Assembly: GCF_007290395.2 (NCBI RefSeq)
Contig: NZ_CP041656.2
Location: 1-64,000, forward strand
Length of the DNA stretch: 64,000 nt
Reading direction: 5' to 3'
Source of the DNA: Bradyrhizobium cosmicum
GTDB taxonomy: Bacteria > Pseudomonadota > Alphaproteobacteria > Rhizobiales > Xanthobacteraceae
Shown: positions 19,214 to 27,992 of the stretch, piece by piece
Position numbering within the stretch: the stretch's first letter is position 1
Layout: each line of letters opens with the position of its first letter
Translations under genes and position numbers: made by a program
The notes under the pieces: model-generated
The model's input: the letters and a program-made list of their open reading frames with translations, nothing else
The model's database searches: none
Told to the model about the DNA's origin: nothing

Positions 19214-20581
19214 ATGGCCCACGAAACCGCAACGCTCGCCGCCTACGTCTTCGATCTGAAATTTGACGATATTCCAGCGGAGGTGCTGGATCGCGCAAAG
19301 GTGTTGACGCTGGATTTCCTCGGCAGCGCCATCCGGGCCCGGTCCGAGGCGGAATCGACTCCGTCGATCCTGAAGATGCTGGAGGCGCTCGCGCTCGACA
19401 CCAAGGGCGAATCCACCGTGTTCGGCGACACCAAGACCTGGACCCCGGCGGTCGCGGCGCTGCTCAACGGCGCGCTCGGCCATTCGCTCGATTTCGACGA
19501 CACCCATGCCGATTCCTCGCTGCATCCGAGCGCCCCGGTGGTCCCGGCCGCCTTCGCCGTCGGCGAGATGGTCGGCGCTTCCGGCCGCGACGTGCTGACC
19601 GCGATTGTGGCGGGCTATGAAGTCTGCTGCCGGCTCGGCAACGCGCTCGATCCGACCTCGCATTATGCGCGCGGCTTCCACCCGACCGCCACCGCCGGCA
19701 CCTATGGCGCGGCCGCCGCCGCAGCCAAGCTGTTCGGCCTCTCCGAGCAGCAGATCATCGCCGCCTTCGGCGTCTCCGGCAGCCAGGCCGCGGGCTCGCT
19801 GCAATTCCTGGTCAACGGCGCCTGGAACAAGCGCTACCAGGTCGGCGCCGCCGCGATGAACGGCGTGATCGCCGCGACGCTGGCGCGTAACGATTTCGTC
19901 GGCTCGGCCGAATCGGTCGAAGGCAAGCACGGCCTGCTCGCCGGCTACACCGACGATCCGCATCCGGACAAGGCGGTCGCCGGGCTCGGCACGACGTATG
20001 AGACGATGAAGATCGGCGTGAAGCCATATCCGAGCTGCCGCTACACCCACGCCGCGATCGACGCGCTGATCGCGATGCGCCGCGAGCACAATCTGACACC
20101 CGACCAGGTCAAGCGCGTCGAGATCGGCCTGCACCGCAACGGCATCACGCTGACCGGCGATGCCGCGACCAAGCGCCATCCCACCTCGATCGTCGGGGGC
20201 CAGTTCTCGATGTTCTTCACCGGCGCGCTCGCGCTCGACCAGGGCTCGTTCGGCTGGGACGATTACAACCGGCTCGGGGACGCCGCGATCGACGCGCTCG
20301 CCGACAAGTTCGACGTGGTGCAGGACGACCGCCTCGAGGTCGGCCGGACCCATCCGTTCGGCGCGCGCGTCAGCATCACCACCGATGACGGCGTGCATGA
20401 GCGGCTCTACGCCGATCCATCCGGAGAGCCCAATTCATTCCCAGACGCGCAGGCGATGCAGCAGAAGTTTCTGACGCTGGCCCGCCCGGTGCTGAACGCG
20501 CGCGCGGAGAAGTTTGCCGATGCCATCATGACGCTGGAGCGGTTCGATCGCGTGGCGAAGGCGACGGAATTGGGACGGTAG
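19214..20581 (+). CDS. MmgE/PrpD family protein
   Basis: A 455-residue member of the MmgE/PrpD family, which includes 2-methylcitrate dehydratase and cis-aconitate decarboxylase. Characteristic segments are LNGALGHSLDFDDTHADSSLHPSAP, AGYEVCCRLGNAL, HPTATAGTYGAAAAAAKLFGL and the GVKPYPSCRYTHAAID region. No other propionate-cycle genes (prpB, prpC) are nearby, so the substrate cannot be assigned; these stand-alone homologues are often annotated only at family level. It is divergent from the FUSC gene, 118 bases away, and a long palindromic repeat begins just after its stop. Confidence 0.88.
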   Translation: MAHETATLAAYVFDLKFDDIPAEVLDRAKVLTLDFLGSAIRARSEAESTPSILKMLEALALDTKGESTVFGDTKTWTPAVAALLNGALGHSLDFDDTHADSSLHPSAPVVPAAFAVGEMVGASGRDVLTAIVAGYEVCCRLGNALDPTSHYARGFHPTATAGTYGAAAAAAKLFGLSEQQIIAAFGVSGSQAAGSLQFLVNGAWNKRYQVGAAAMNGVIAATLARNDFVGSAESVEGKHGLLAGYTDDPHPDKAVAGLGTTYETMKIGVKPYPSCRYTHAAIDALIAMRREHNLTPDQVKRVEIGLHRNGITLTGDAATKRHPTSIVGGQFSMFFTGALALDQGSFGWDDYNRLGDAAIDALADKFDVVQDDRLEVGRTHPFGARVSITTDDGVHERLYADPSGEPNSFPDAQAMQQKFLTLARPVLNARAEKFADAIMTLERFDRVAKATELGR

Positions 20582-20589
20582 GAGACGTC

Positions 20590-20746
20590 TCTTCGCCTCT
20601 CCCCGCTTGCGGGGAGAGGCCGGAATGCGCGCGAAGCGCGGATTCCGGGTGAGGGGGACTCTCCGCGAATCCAACTCTCATTTCCCTTGCGGAGACTCCC
20701 CCTCACCCCAACCCTCTCCCCGCAAGCGGGGCGAGGGAGAAGAAGC
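20590..20746. repeat. Family C long palindromic element, copy 2
   Basis: Near-identical to the copy at 15254-15407: outer inverted ends CCCCGCTTGCGGGGAGAG and CTCTCCCCGCAAGCGGGG, inner GAGGGGGACTCTCCGCG and GCGGAGACTCCCCCTC. The centre has its own small palindrome GCGCGAAGCGC. Its right half encodes the last ~21 residues of the minus-strand serine hydrolase. Confidence 0.88.
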
Positions 20747-22147
20747 GGCGCCCGTCGCCGCCACCACGTCGCGCACCAGATCGAACACGCCATCTGCTTC
20801 CGGCGGCCCGTTCGGCGAGCGGCCCATTCGCACGATGACAAGCTTCTCCGACGGGATCACGATCGTGTACTGCCCGATCGTGCCCTTGGCGAAGAAGGCA
20901 TCGCGCGGCCAACCGTGCTTGATGCGGAGGGTCGCGCCAAAACTGTCGCCCTGGTTGGTCCAGAAACCGGCGCCGATGCCGACCCAGGCATTCGGCGTCG
21001 CCGTTGCCGAGTAGTTCACCCAGCCTTCGGGGAGAATGCGCTTGCCGCCGGCGACGCCGTCGTTGAGATAGAGCTGGCCGAACCGCGCCCAGTCGCGCGC
21101 CGATGCGAGCATCTCGCTGGAGCCTTCGATGGTGCCGGCGCCGTCGAGCTGCAGCGTGACATGGCGCATGCCGAGCGGGGCGAACAGTTCGCGGCGCGCG
21201 AAGCGCAGCGCATCCGCAGGATGGCCGCCCGCGGCGTTGCGGATTAGATGCGCGAGCATGATGGTGTTGCCGTCGTGGTAGTTCCAGACCGTGCCAGGCG
21301 CGGTGGAAAGCGGCATGCTCGCGGCATAGGCCGCCATGTCGCCTTCGACGAATTTCATGCGATTGACCGGCTCGAAGGCGGAGCCGAGCGAGGCCTGCAA
21401 CGAGCTTCCAAGCGTAAGGCCAGCGGTGTGGCGCAGCAGCTGGTCGACGGTGATGGCGTGGCGCGGATCATTCTGGTCCTGCCAGGCCGCGACCGGCGCA
21501 GGCCCGTCGAGCCTGAGCTTGCCCTGGCGCACGAGAATGCCCGTCAGTGCCGAGATTACGGATTTCGTCATGGAGAAGCCGAGCAGCGGCGTCTCTGGTC
21601 CGATGCCGTCGGCATAGCGTTCTGCGATGATGCGGCCAGCCTTCATGACGACGATCGCGCGGGTGCGGCGATAGGGCGGCTGCGCAGGTTCGGTGAAAGC
21701 GCGGTCGAGCGCGGCCGACAGCGCCTCGCTTTGAGGCGGCACAATCGAAGGGCCGGCGATCTCGGGGAGCAACGCCGGCTGTTTGTCGTCCGGCGGCAGT
21801 GCGACGTCGGCGATATCGGCGCCATGATCGAGCGTGCAGCCGAGCCCCTCACGATAGACGGCATGGCTGCGACCGATGCCGAGCAGCGTCACCGTGACAT
21901 CCTTGCGGACGCGGTCGACGTGAAAGTCCATCGCCCAGGTGAGCAGACCGGTGCCCGGCATCGCATCGGTGGTCTCGGCGAGGTTCCGCCTGGCATCGAA
22001 ACCCGAGACGAAGGTTTCCGAGCAGAGGATGTCGGCGATGAAGCCGGTGGCGACCTTGGGTACGTCGCGGGCCCGCGCCGCGCCGAGCGCGAGGCCTGCA
22101 CAGGCAATGGTGGTGGCGAGGAGGATGATCTTGCTGCGGCGGGTCAC
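20678..22147 (-). CDS. Exported serine hydrolase, beta-lactamase class C family
   Basis: A 489-residue serine hydrolase of the penicillin-binding-protein / class C beta-lactamase superfamily (S12-like). Residues 1-27 form a signal peptide (IILLATTIACAGLALGAARA). The catalytic SxxK is SMTK at 192-195 and the second motif is in WNYHDGN. About 130 residues precede the hydrolase domain and contain CSETF and GCTLDHG cysteine segments. Members hydrolyse esters or peptides in the periplasm; substrate unknown. The last ~21 residues (ending GEGWGEGESPQGK) are coded by the family C repeat, so the ancestral protein probably ended near residue 468. An AraC-type regulator lies 145 bases upstream on the same strand. 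Confidence 0.85.
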   Translation of the reverse strand: MTRRSKIILLATTIACAGLALGAARARDVPKVATGFIADILCSETFVSGFDARRNLAETTDAMPGTGLLTWAMDFHVDRVRKDVTVTLLGIGRSHAVYREGLGCTLDHGADIADVALPPDDKQPALLPEIAGPSIVPPQSEALSAALDRAFTEPAQPPYRRTRAIVVMKAGRIIAERYADGIGPETPLLGFSMTKSVISALTGILVRQGKLRLDGPAPVAAWQDQNDPRHAITVDQLLRHTAGLTLGSSLQASLGSAFEPVNRMKFVEGDMAAYAASMPLSTAPGTVWNYHDGNTIMLAHLIRNAAGGHPADALRFARRELFAPLGMRHVTLQLDGAGTIEGSSEMLASARDWARFGQLYLNDGVAGGKRILPEGWVNYSATATPNAWVGIGAGFWTNQGDSFGATLRIKHGWPRDAFFAKGTIGQYTIVIPSEKLVIVRMGRSPNGPPEADGVFDLVRDVVAATGAASSPSPRLRGEGWGEGESPQGK

Positions 22148-22292
22148 GGGGTTTCTCCGGCTTCGGGGCGAGTGCCGGACAGGAAGCCGGAGCGCCGCGA
22201 TGCACGCTCGCCGGATTTGAAAAACGACCCTACCGAAACTGACCGGAGCTAGCCGATTCTGGAATTATTGCGTGATTTCAAATGGATAAATA

Positions 22293-23354
22293 TCAGGCCG
22301 CTTCCGCCTTGAGCCGTCGATATTCCGTCGGCGTCACGCCCGTCACCGCCTTGAAGGCGCGGTTGAACGGCCCCAGCGACTGGAAACCGGCGTCCAAGGC
22401 GATGGTGATGACAGGGACCTCGGCCTGGGCAGGATCGGCGAGCGCGGCCTTGGCCTCCTCGATCCGGTGGTTGTTCAGGAAGACGTTGAAGTTGCGATAG
22501 CCGAGCCTCTGGTTGATCAGCCGGCGTAGCCGGTATTCGGGGATCTTAAGCCGGCCTGCCAGCACGCCAATGGTGATGTTCTCTTGCCGGTAGATCCGCT
22601 CGTCCGCCATCAGCCGCATCAGGGCGCCGATGAGCTTTTGGTCGGCGGCGTCATCGGCCGTAGACTGACTGAAAGCAATCGGCGGTGCGGGCTCCGCCGC
22701 GGCCGGAAACAGATCCGCCCCGTCAACGCGCATCATGGCAAAGACGATCGCTGCGACGGTGCAGGCGAGCACGCCGGCGTTGATGGTTTCGGCGACATCG
22801 CCGACGTGGTAGCCAGCGACGGCTATCTGGAGCACCGCGCTCAGCCCGCCATAGAGCGCGGTTGCGCAGACGATGAAGACACGAACACGGCGGCGGCGCT
22901 CGACCAGGTCGGCCGGCCACGAGGCAATCATCTGCCCGACCGCGAGCGCGATGAAACCGAGCACGATCAGATTGACCACCGTCACCGAGAACCGCACATG
23001 GCCGCTGGGTGCAATCCAGACGCAGCCTGCGAAGCTGAAGGCCATCACCAGCGCCCAGACCCATCCGTGCCACCAGCGGAGGTGAAACTCGTCGTCGAAC
23101 AGAGAGCGAGTGAACAACCAGAACACCACGATGGTGCCGGTGGACAACGCGATCAGCGGTGCATGCCAGAGCGGGATCCGTGACGTGACATCCATCGAGT
23201 AGCTCACGGCATGCGCGACCGAGCCCAGCGCGAAGGCGGCGCCGAGGCGAGCTGTGAGCACCCTGGGAAAGTTCTGCAACAGCGACGCCGCCAGCATCAG
23301 CAGCAGCGCGACGCTGGCGGCGCGGAAGGCGAGTTCTGTTCCGGCAAGGGTCAT
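22293..23354 (-). CDS. AraC-family regulator with membrane-spanning N-terminal half
   Basis: A 353-residue transcription factor. The first ~215 residues contain about six or seven hydrophobic segments (for example ALSTGTIVVFWLF, VWALVMAFSFAGCVWIA, VNLIVLGFIALAVGQMI), so it is anchored in the inner membrane. The C-terminal ~100 residues are an AraC/XylS helix-turn-helix domain, seen in LAGRLKIPEYRLRRLINQRLGY, FNVFLNNHRIEEAKAAL and ITIALDAGFQSLGPFNRAFK followed by GVTPTEYRR. It probably senses a membrane or periplasmic signal and may control the serine hydrolase just downstream. Start at the ATG whose complement is at 23352-23354. Confidence 0.88.
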   Translation of the reverse strand: MTLAGTELAFRAASVALLLMLAASLLQNFPRVLTARLGAAFALGSVAHAVSYSMDVTSRIPLWHAPLIALSTGTIVVFWLFTRSLFDDEFHLRWWHGWVWALVMAFSFAGCVWIAPSGHVRFSVTVVNLIVLGFIALAVGQMIASWPADLVERRRRVRVFIVCATALYGGLSAVLQIAVAGYHVGDVAETINAGVLACTVAAIVFAMMRVDGADLFPAAAEPAPPIAFSQSTADDAADQKLIGALMRLMADERIYRQENITIGVLAGRLKIPEYRLRRLINQRLGYRNFNVFLNNHRIEEAKAALADPAQAEVPVITIALDAGFQSLGPFNRAFKAVTGVTPTEYRRLKAEAA

Positions 23355-23579
23355 CGGGTGATGCGATCAGTCGCGGTTGACATCAGCCGAACATCCTTCG
23401 TCGGGCGGCGCTTTTCAAGATGGATCACATCAGAGAAACCATCGCCCGCCCCCGTTTCCGGATTAGGTATCGCCGATATCGCGTGATGACGGCAAATAGA
23501 CTGTCGCGGCGATGCGGAGGCGTCGCGACGGGGTCGTCAAATCCTGTTAAGGTCGCCGCAATAAAAGAAGGAGTCCACC

Positions 23580-24497
23580 ATGAGCTGGCAGCCCTCCAAC
23601 GATCCCGTGCTCGGCGATCCCATGTCCTGCGACGCGCTCGATCTCGTCATCGTGCCGCGCACGCGCGACCTCGGTGATGGATTCGCGGTGCGCCGCGCCC
23701 TGCCGCATGGCAAGCGGCAGATGGTCGGGCCCTTCATTTTCTTCGATCATTTCGGGCCGGTGCAGTTCGTCTCCGGCAAGGGCATGGACGTGCGGCCGCA
23801 TCCGCATATCGGGCTTGCCACCGTCACCTATCTGTTCGACGGCGCGATCATGCATCGCGACAGCGAGGGCAACATCCAGGAAATCCAGCCCGGCGCGATG
23901 AACCTGATGACAGCCGGGCGCGGCATCGCCCATTCCGAGCGCACGCCGGACGTGCAGCGCGCCTCGGGGCAGAAGATGCTGGGCCTGCAAAGCTGGATCG
24001 CGCTGCCGGCCGGATCGGAAGAGATCGCGCCGTCGTTTCAGCATTATGGGGCCGCTGACCTGCCCGTTATCTCCGAGCGCGACTTCACCGCGAAGGTGAT
24101 CGCGGGCTCGGCCTTCGGCATTACCTCGCCGGTGTCCATGGTCTCGCCCTGGTTTTATACCGAGGTCACGGCGGCCGCGGGCGCGACCGTGCCGCTCGAT
24201 CCTGACCACGAGGAGCGCGCGATCTACGTTGTCGACGGCGAGGTCGAGATTGCGAACGAGCGCTACGAGGGGCCGCGGCTGCTGATCTTCCGGCCTGGCG
24301 ATCGCATCACCGTGAAGGCCGTGAGGCTGACGCGGATGATGTTTCTCGGCGGCGATGCGCTGGAAGGCCCGCGCCACATCTGGTGGAATTTCGTCTCCTC
24401 AAGCAAGGAGAGGATCGAGCAGGCCAAGCAGGACTGGAAAACCGGCCGCTTCGCCGCGGTTCCGCAGGAACATGAGTTCATTCCGCTGCCGGAATAG
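23580..24497 (+). CDS. Pirin family protein
   Basis: A 305-residue cupin-fold protein. Pirins bind Fe in the N-terminal cupin; bacterial members have quercetinase activity or modulate metabolic enzymes. The metal-ligand motifs are visible: RPHPHIGLATVTY gives two His and GRGIAHSER gives the third His and the Glu. A second cupin barrel follows (PLDPDHEERAIYVVDGEVEI). The cytoplasmic product has no signal peptide. AGGAG lies before the ATG at 23580. It is a single gene, with purC following after 78 bases on the same strand but in an unrelated pathway. Confidence 0.92.
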   Translation: MSWQPSNDPVLGDPMSCDALDLVIVPRTRDLGDGFAVRRALPHGKRQMVGPFIFFDHFGPVQFVSGKGMDVRPHPHIGLATVTYLFDGAIMHRDSEGNIQEIQPGAMNLMTAGRGIAHSERTPDVQRASGQKMLGLQSWIALPAGSEEIAPSFQHYGAADLPVISERDFTAKVIAGSAFGITSPVSMVSPWFYTEVTAAAGATVPLDPDHEERAIYVVDGEVEIANERYEGPRLLIFRPGDRITVKAVRLTRMMFLGGDALEGPRHIWWNFVSSSKERIEQAKQDWKTGRFAAVPQEHEFIPLPE

Positions 24498-24575
24498 GCT
24501 AATCCCGGTTCCGGCCGCGCTGTCCGGTGCGGCCGGATTTTTGCCCGAAGGCCCTGCCTTGCGAAAGCTTTGCCG

Positions 24576-25490
24576 ATGACCACCATGCTCTCCAGCGACC
24601 TGCCCCTGCCCAAGATCGGCCGTGGCAAGGTGCGCGACATCTACGCCGTCGACGACGACCGCTTGCTGCTCGTCACCACCGACCGCATCAGCGCCTTCGA
24701 CGTCGTGATGGGCGAGACCATTCCGATGAAGGGCGCGGTGCTGACCCAGATCAGCGCGTTCTGGTTCAACGAGCTCGAAGGCGTGGTGCCGCACCACATG
24801 ATCAGCGCCGACACCGACGAGATCATCGCGGCCGTGCCGGCCTTGAAGCCGCACCGCGCCGAAATCCTGGGACGTGCCATGCTCTGCCGCCGCACCACCG
24901 TGTTCCCCATCGAATGCGTGATCCGCGGCTATCTCTCGGGCTCGGCGTGGAAAGAATACGCCGCCAGCGGCACGCTCGCCGGCGAGAAGCTGAAGGCAGG
25001 TCTGGTCGAAAGCGAGAAGCTCGATCCTTCGATCTTCAGCCCGGCGACCAAGGCCGAGACCGGTCATGACGAAAACATCACCATTGCAAAGATGCGTGAG
25101 GTCGTCGGCGACGAGACCGCCTACACGCTCGAGAGCATGACGCGCGCGATCTACACCCTCGGCGAGGAGCTCGCCCGCGAGCAGGGCATCATCATCGCCG
25201 ACACCAAGTTCGAGTTCGGCCGCGACAAGGACGGCCGCATCATCCTGATCGACGAGGTGATGACGCCGGATTCGTCGCGCTTCTGGGCCGTCGACGCCTA
25301 CAAGCCCGGCCAGCCGCAGGCGAGCTTCGACAAGCAGCCGCTACGCGATTATCTCGACGTCGAGCGCCGCGCCGGCCGCTGGAACGGCGACGCCCCGCCG
25401 CCTCCGCTGCCCGCGAGCGTGGTTGAGGCCACCAGCAAGCGGTATCTGGAAGCGTACCGGCGCGTGACCGGGACTGAGCTGACGATTTAG
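24576..25490 (+). CDS. purC: SAICAR synthase
   Basis: Phosphoribosylaminoimidazole-succinocarboxamide synthase joins CAIR and aspartate with ATP in purine synthesis. The 304-residue product is the longer eukaryote-like/alphaproteobacterial form. Motifs: [19 protein letters not shown] (ATP binding), [35 protein letters not shown] and the C-terminal [15 protein letters not shown] start at the ATG at 24576; a TTG two codons earlier is also in frame but less likely. Bradyrhizobia often carry a second shorter purC in the purine operon, so this may be one of two; I cannot tell from this window. Confidence 0.93.
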   Translation: MTTMLSSDLPLPKIGRGKVRDIYAVDDDRLLLVTTDRISAFDVVMGETIPMKGAVLTQISAFWFNELEGVVPHHMISADTDEIIAAVPALKPHRAEILGRAMLCRRTTVFPIECVIRGYLSGSAWKEYAASGTLAGEKLKAGLVESEKLDPSIFSPATKAETGHDENITIAKMREVVGDETAYTLESMTRAIYTLGEELAREQGIIIADTKFEFGRDKDGRIILIDEVMTPDSSRFWAVDAYKPGQPQASFDKQPLRDYLDVERRAGRWNGDAPPPPLPASVVEATSKRYLEAYRRVTGTELTI

Positions 25491-25511
25491 GCCCGGCAGC
25501 CGTCGCACACT

Positions 25512-25594
25512 CCGTCATTGCGAGCGCAGCGAAGCAATCCAGGGTCCCTCCGCGGATGCATTTCTGGATTGCTTCGCTGCGCTCGCAATGACGG
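25512..25594. repeat. Family B inverted repeat, perfect 30-bp arms
   Basis: Arms at 25512-25541 and 25565-25594 are perfect 30-base reverse complements, containing CATTGCGAGCGCAGCGAAGC. The 23-base centre is AGGGTCCCTCC-GCGG rich. A related copy with one arm mismatch is at 34443-34524. It lies between purC and the SulP gene. Confidence 0.9.
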
Positions 25595-25770
25595 GGAGAA
25601 ACCGGGTGCTTCCGTTTTTCTCTCAACCATATGGTTGAGCATTCACACGTCGTGAATGCGGGTCTTCGCCGCAGAACTGTCGGATATCTCATAATTCCGA
25701 GAATCCTGTTGCGCTAAGCCTGTAGTCGTCTACGTCTCGGAGAGAAATTTTCAGGAGCGAGCGCAACGGC

Positions 25771-27987
25771 GTGACCGATCCAGCAATTGTTCTCAGTTCG
25801 GCTCCGCGATTCAATCCGGCCCTCAAGCGTGCGCTGAATGACATATTGGGCGGAAGCGCCGCCAGTGTCCTGACGGTCACCTTCGGACTGTCCTATTCGC
25901 TTTTGATCTTCGCCGGACCGCTTTCGCCCTATCTGTCCTACGGGATCACGGCGACCTTCGTCAGCTCCGCGGTCCTTGCGATCGTCATCGGGCTTGGCAG
26001 CTCCCTTCCCTTTGCCATTGCCGCCCCCGACAGCTCGACCGCCGCGGTGACCGGAATTCTGGCGGCCTCGGTGGTCGAGCGCATCGAGACGGCGAACCTG
26101 CAGGCGTCGCTGCTCTCGCCGATCCTGATCACGCTCGGCCTGTCGACGGTGCTGACAGGATTGGTGCTGTGCGGGCTGGGCTTGACGCGGCTCGGCCGCG
26201 CCATCCGCTACGTGCCCTATCCCGTTGTCGGCGGCTTCCTCGGCGCCACCGGACTTCTCATCGCCCTCGGCGCGATCCGGGTGATCACCAATCACCCGTT
26301 GCAGTTCGCGACGCTGCCTCGCTTCGCCGACCATACCATCTTGCTGGAGCTCGGGGCTGCCTGCGCGATGGCGCTGGTGCTGTATCTCACCTGGCATCGC
26401 TCGCGCAGCCCGTTCGGATTGCCGATCATTCTGGTCGGCGGCGTGCTCACGGCACATCTGGCATTCTGGATCACCGGTGTTTCGTTCGACGACGCACGCG
26501 CCCTGGGATGGACCTTTCAGCCTCCGCCGCAAGCGACCTTCATGCTGCCCTGGCACACCGGAGATCTCGCCCGCTATCCCTGGTTTGCCATACCGGACCT
26601 GATCGGCAACGTCGTCGCCGTCATCTTCGTCACGGCCGCCAGCACGCTGTTCAACACCACCGGCATCGAGGTGGCCACGCATCGCGAAGCCAATCTGGAG
26701 CGCGAGCTGAACGTCACCGGCGCCGCCAATATCCTGACCGGCCTGCTGGGCGGCTACCCCGGCTGCAGCTCGATCAGCCGGTCGCTCCTCAACTACAGCA
26801 GCGGCGGACGGGGACGCCTGTCTGGCCTCACGGTCGCGGCGCTGTCGCTGCTGATGCTCGCGGTCGCGCCCGAGCTGCTCGGCTTCATCCCGAAATTCGT
26901 TCTTGGCGGCCTGCTCCTCTATCTCGGCGCCGACCAACTCCACAAATGGATCATCGAATCGCGCAAGCGGCTCTCGAAGCTCGAATATCTCTCGCTGATC
27001 GCGATCATCGCCATCATCGTGATCTGGGGCTTCGTGCCGGGCATCCTGATCGGCGTCGTCATCGGCTGCGCGACGTTTGCGTTCAGCGCCGCGCGCGTGG
27101 AGTCGATCAAGTACAGTTTCGACGGCTCGGAATACCGTTCCTCGCTCGACCGCTCGCGCGACGACCAGGACGTGCTGCTCGCGCATGGCGGCAAGATCCG
27201 GGGCCTCAATCTGCAGAGCTATCTGTTCTTCGGGTCCGCCAACCGGCTTTACCAGCACGTCAAGCGGCTGCTGCAGGAACACCCGGAGTGCCGCTATCTG
27301 CTGTTCGACTTCAAGCTCGTCACCGGCGTCGACTCGTCGGCGGCCTACAGCTTTGCGCAGATCAAGCGCAGCGCGCATGACCTCGGCGTCGAGCTGATCC
27401 TGGTGCATCTGTCGGCCATTGCCGAGAAGGTGCTGCGTTCCAGCGACTTCGTCGGCGAGGGCGTCACCATTGTTCCCGAGCTCGATCATGCGCTGGAGTG
27501 GTGCGAGAACGAGTTGATCGCGCAGCATCAGGAGCTGGCTCGGGAGGAGGCGAGCCTGCGCGACTGGTTCACGGGGATTCTGGGCAGCGAGGCGGACGCC
27601 GACGAACTGATCCGCCGCTGCCAGCGCCTCGAGGTCGAAGCCGGCGATGTCATCGTGCAGGCCGGCGACCCCGCCGATTCCATGCATTTCATCCTCGAGG
27701 GACGCGTCGGCATCATGGTGCCCGCCGACGACGATCGCACCACGCGTGTCCGCAGCCTCGGTCGCTACACCACGATCGGCGAGATGGGCCTGGTCTCGAA
27801 CACGCCGCGTAGCGCGACGATCCAGGCCGAGGTCGACAGCGTGCTCTACGTGCTCAACACGCACCAGTTCGATGCGATCAAGGCCGAAGACCCCGCGCTC
27901 AGCCACAAGCTGCTGACCTATTTCGTGTCGGTCATGGCCGAGCGGCTGAAGTTCGCGAACCGGACGATCGCGGTGTTGCGGCGGTGA
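25771..27987 (+). CDS. SulP anion transporter with STAS and cyclic-nucleotide-binding domains
   Basis: A 738-residue three-part protein. Residues ~20-430 are a SLC26/SulP membrane domain (TFGLSYSLLIFAGPLSPYL, AAPDSSTAAVTGILAA, NVTGAANILTGLLGGYPGCSS). Residues ~455-580 are a STAS domain (CRYLLFDFKLVTGVDSSAAYSF). Residues ~605-735 are a cNMP-binding domain with a canonical phosphate-binding cassette, IGEMGLVSNTPRSATI, which holds the GE and RSA residues needed to bind cAMP or cGMP. Transport of sulfate, bicarbonate or another anion, gated by cyclic nucleotide, is inferred. Start is the GTG at 25771 after AGGAGCG. Its 3' end converges on the binding-protein gene. Confidence 0.9.
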   Translation: MTDPAIVLSSAPRFNPALKRALNDILGGSAASVLTVTFGLSYSLLIFAGPLSPYLSYGITATFVSSAVLAIVIGLGSSLPFAIAAPDSSTAAVTGILAASVVERIETANLQASLLSPILITLGLSTVLTGLVLCGLGLTRLGRAIRYVPYPVVGGFLGATGLLIALGAIRVITNHPLQFATLPRFADHTILLELGAACAMALVLYLTWHRSRSPFGLPIILVGGVLTAHLAFWITGVSFDDARALGWTFQPPPQATFMLPWHTGDLARYPWFAIPDLIGNVVAVIFVTAASTLFNTTGIEVATHREANLERELNVTGAANILTGLLGGYPGCSSISRSLLNYSSGGRGRLSGLTVAALSLLMLAVAPELLGFIPKFVLGGLLLYLGADQLHKWIIESRKRLSKLEYLSLIAIIAIIVIWGFVPGILIGVVIGCATFAFSAARVESIKYSFDGSEYRSSLDRSRDDQDVLLAHGGKIRGLNLQSYLFFGSANRLYQHVKRLLQEHPECRYLLFDFKLVTGVDSSAAYSFAQIKRSAHDLGVELILVHLSAIAEKVLRSSDFVGEGVTIVPELDHALEWCENELIAQHQELAREEASLRDWFTGILGSEADADELIRRCQRLEVEAGDVIVQAGDPADSMHFILEGRVGIMVPADDDRTTRVRSLGRYTTIGEMGLVSNTPRSATIQAEVDSVLYVLNTHQFDAIKAEDPALSHKLLTYFVSVMAERLKFANRTIAVLRR

Positions 27988-27992
27988 TCAAG

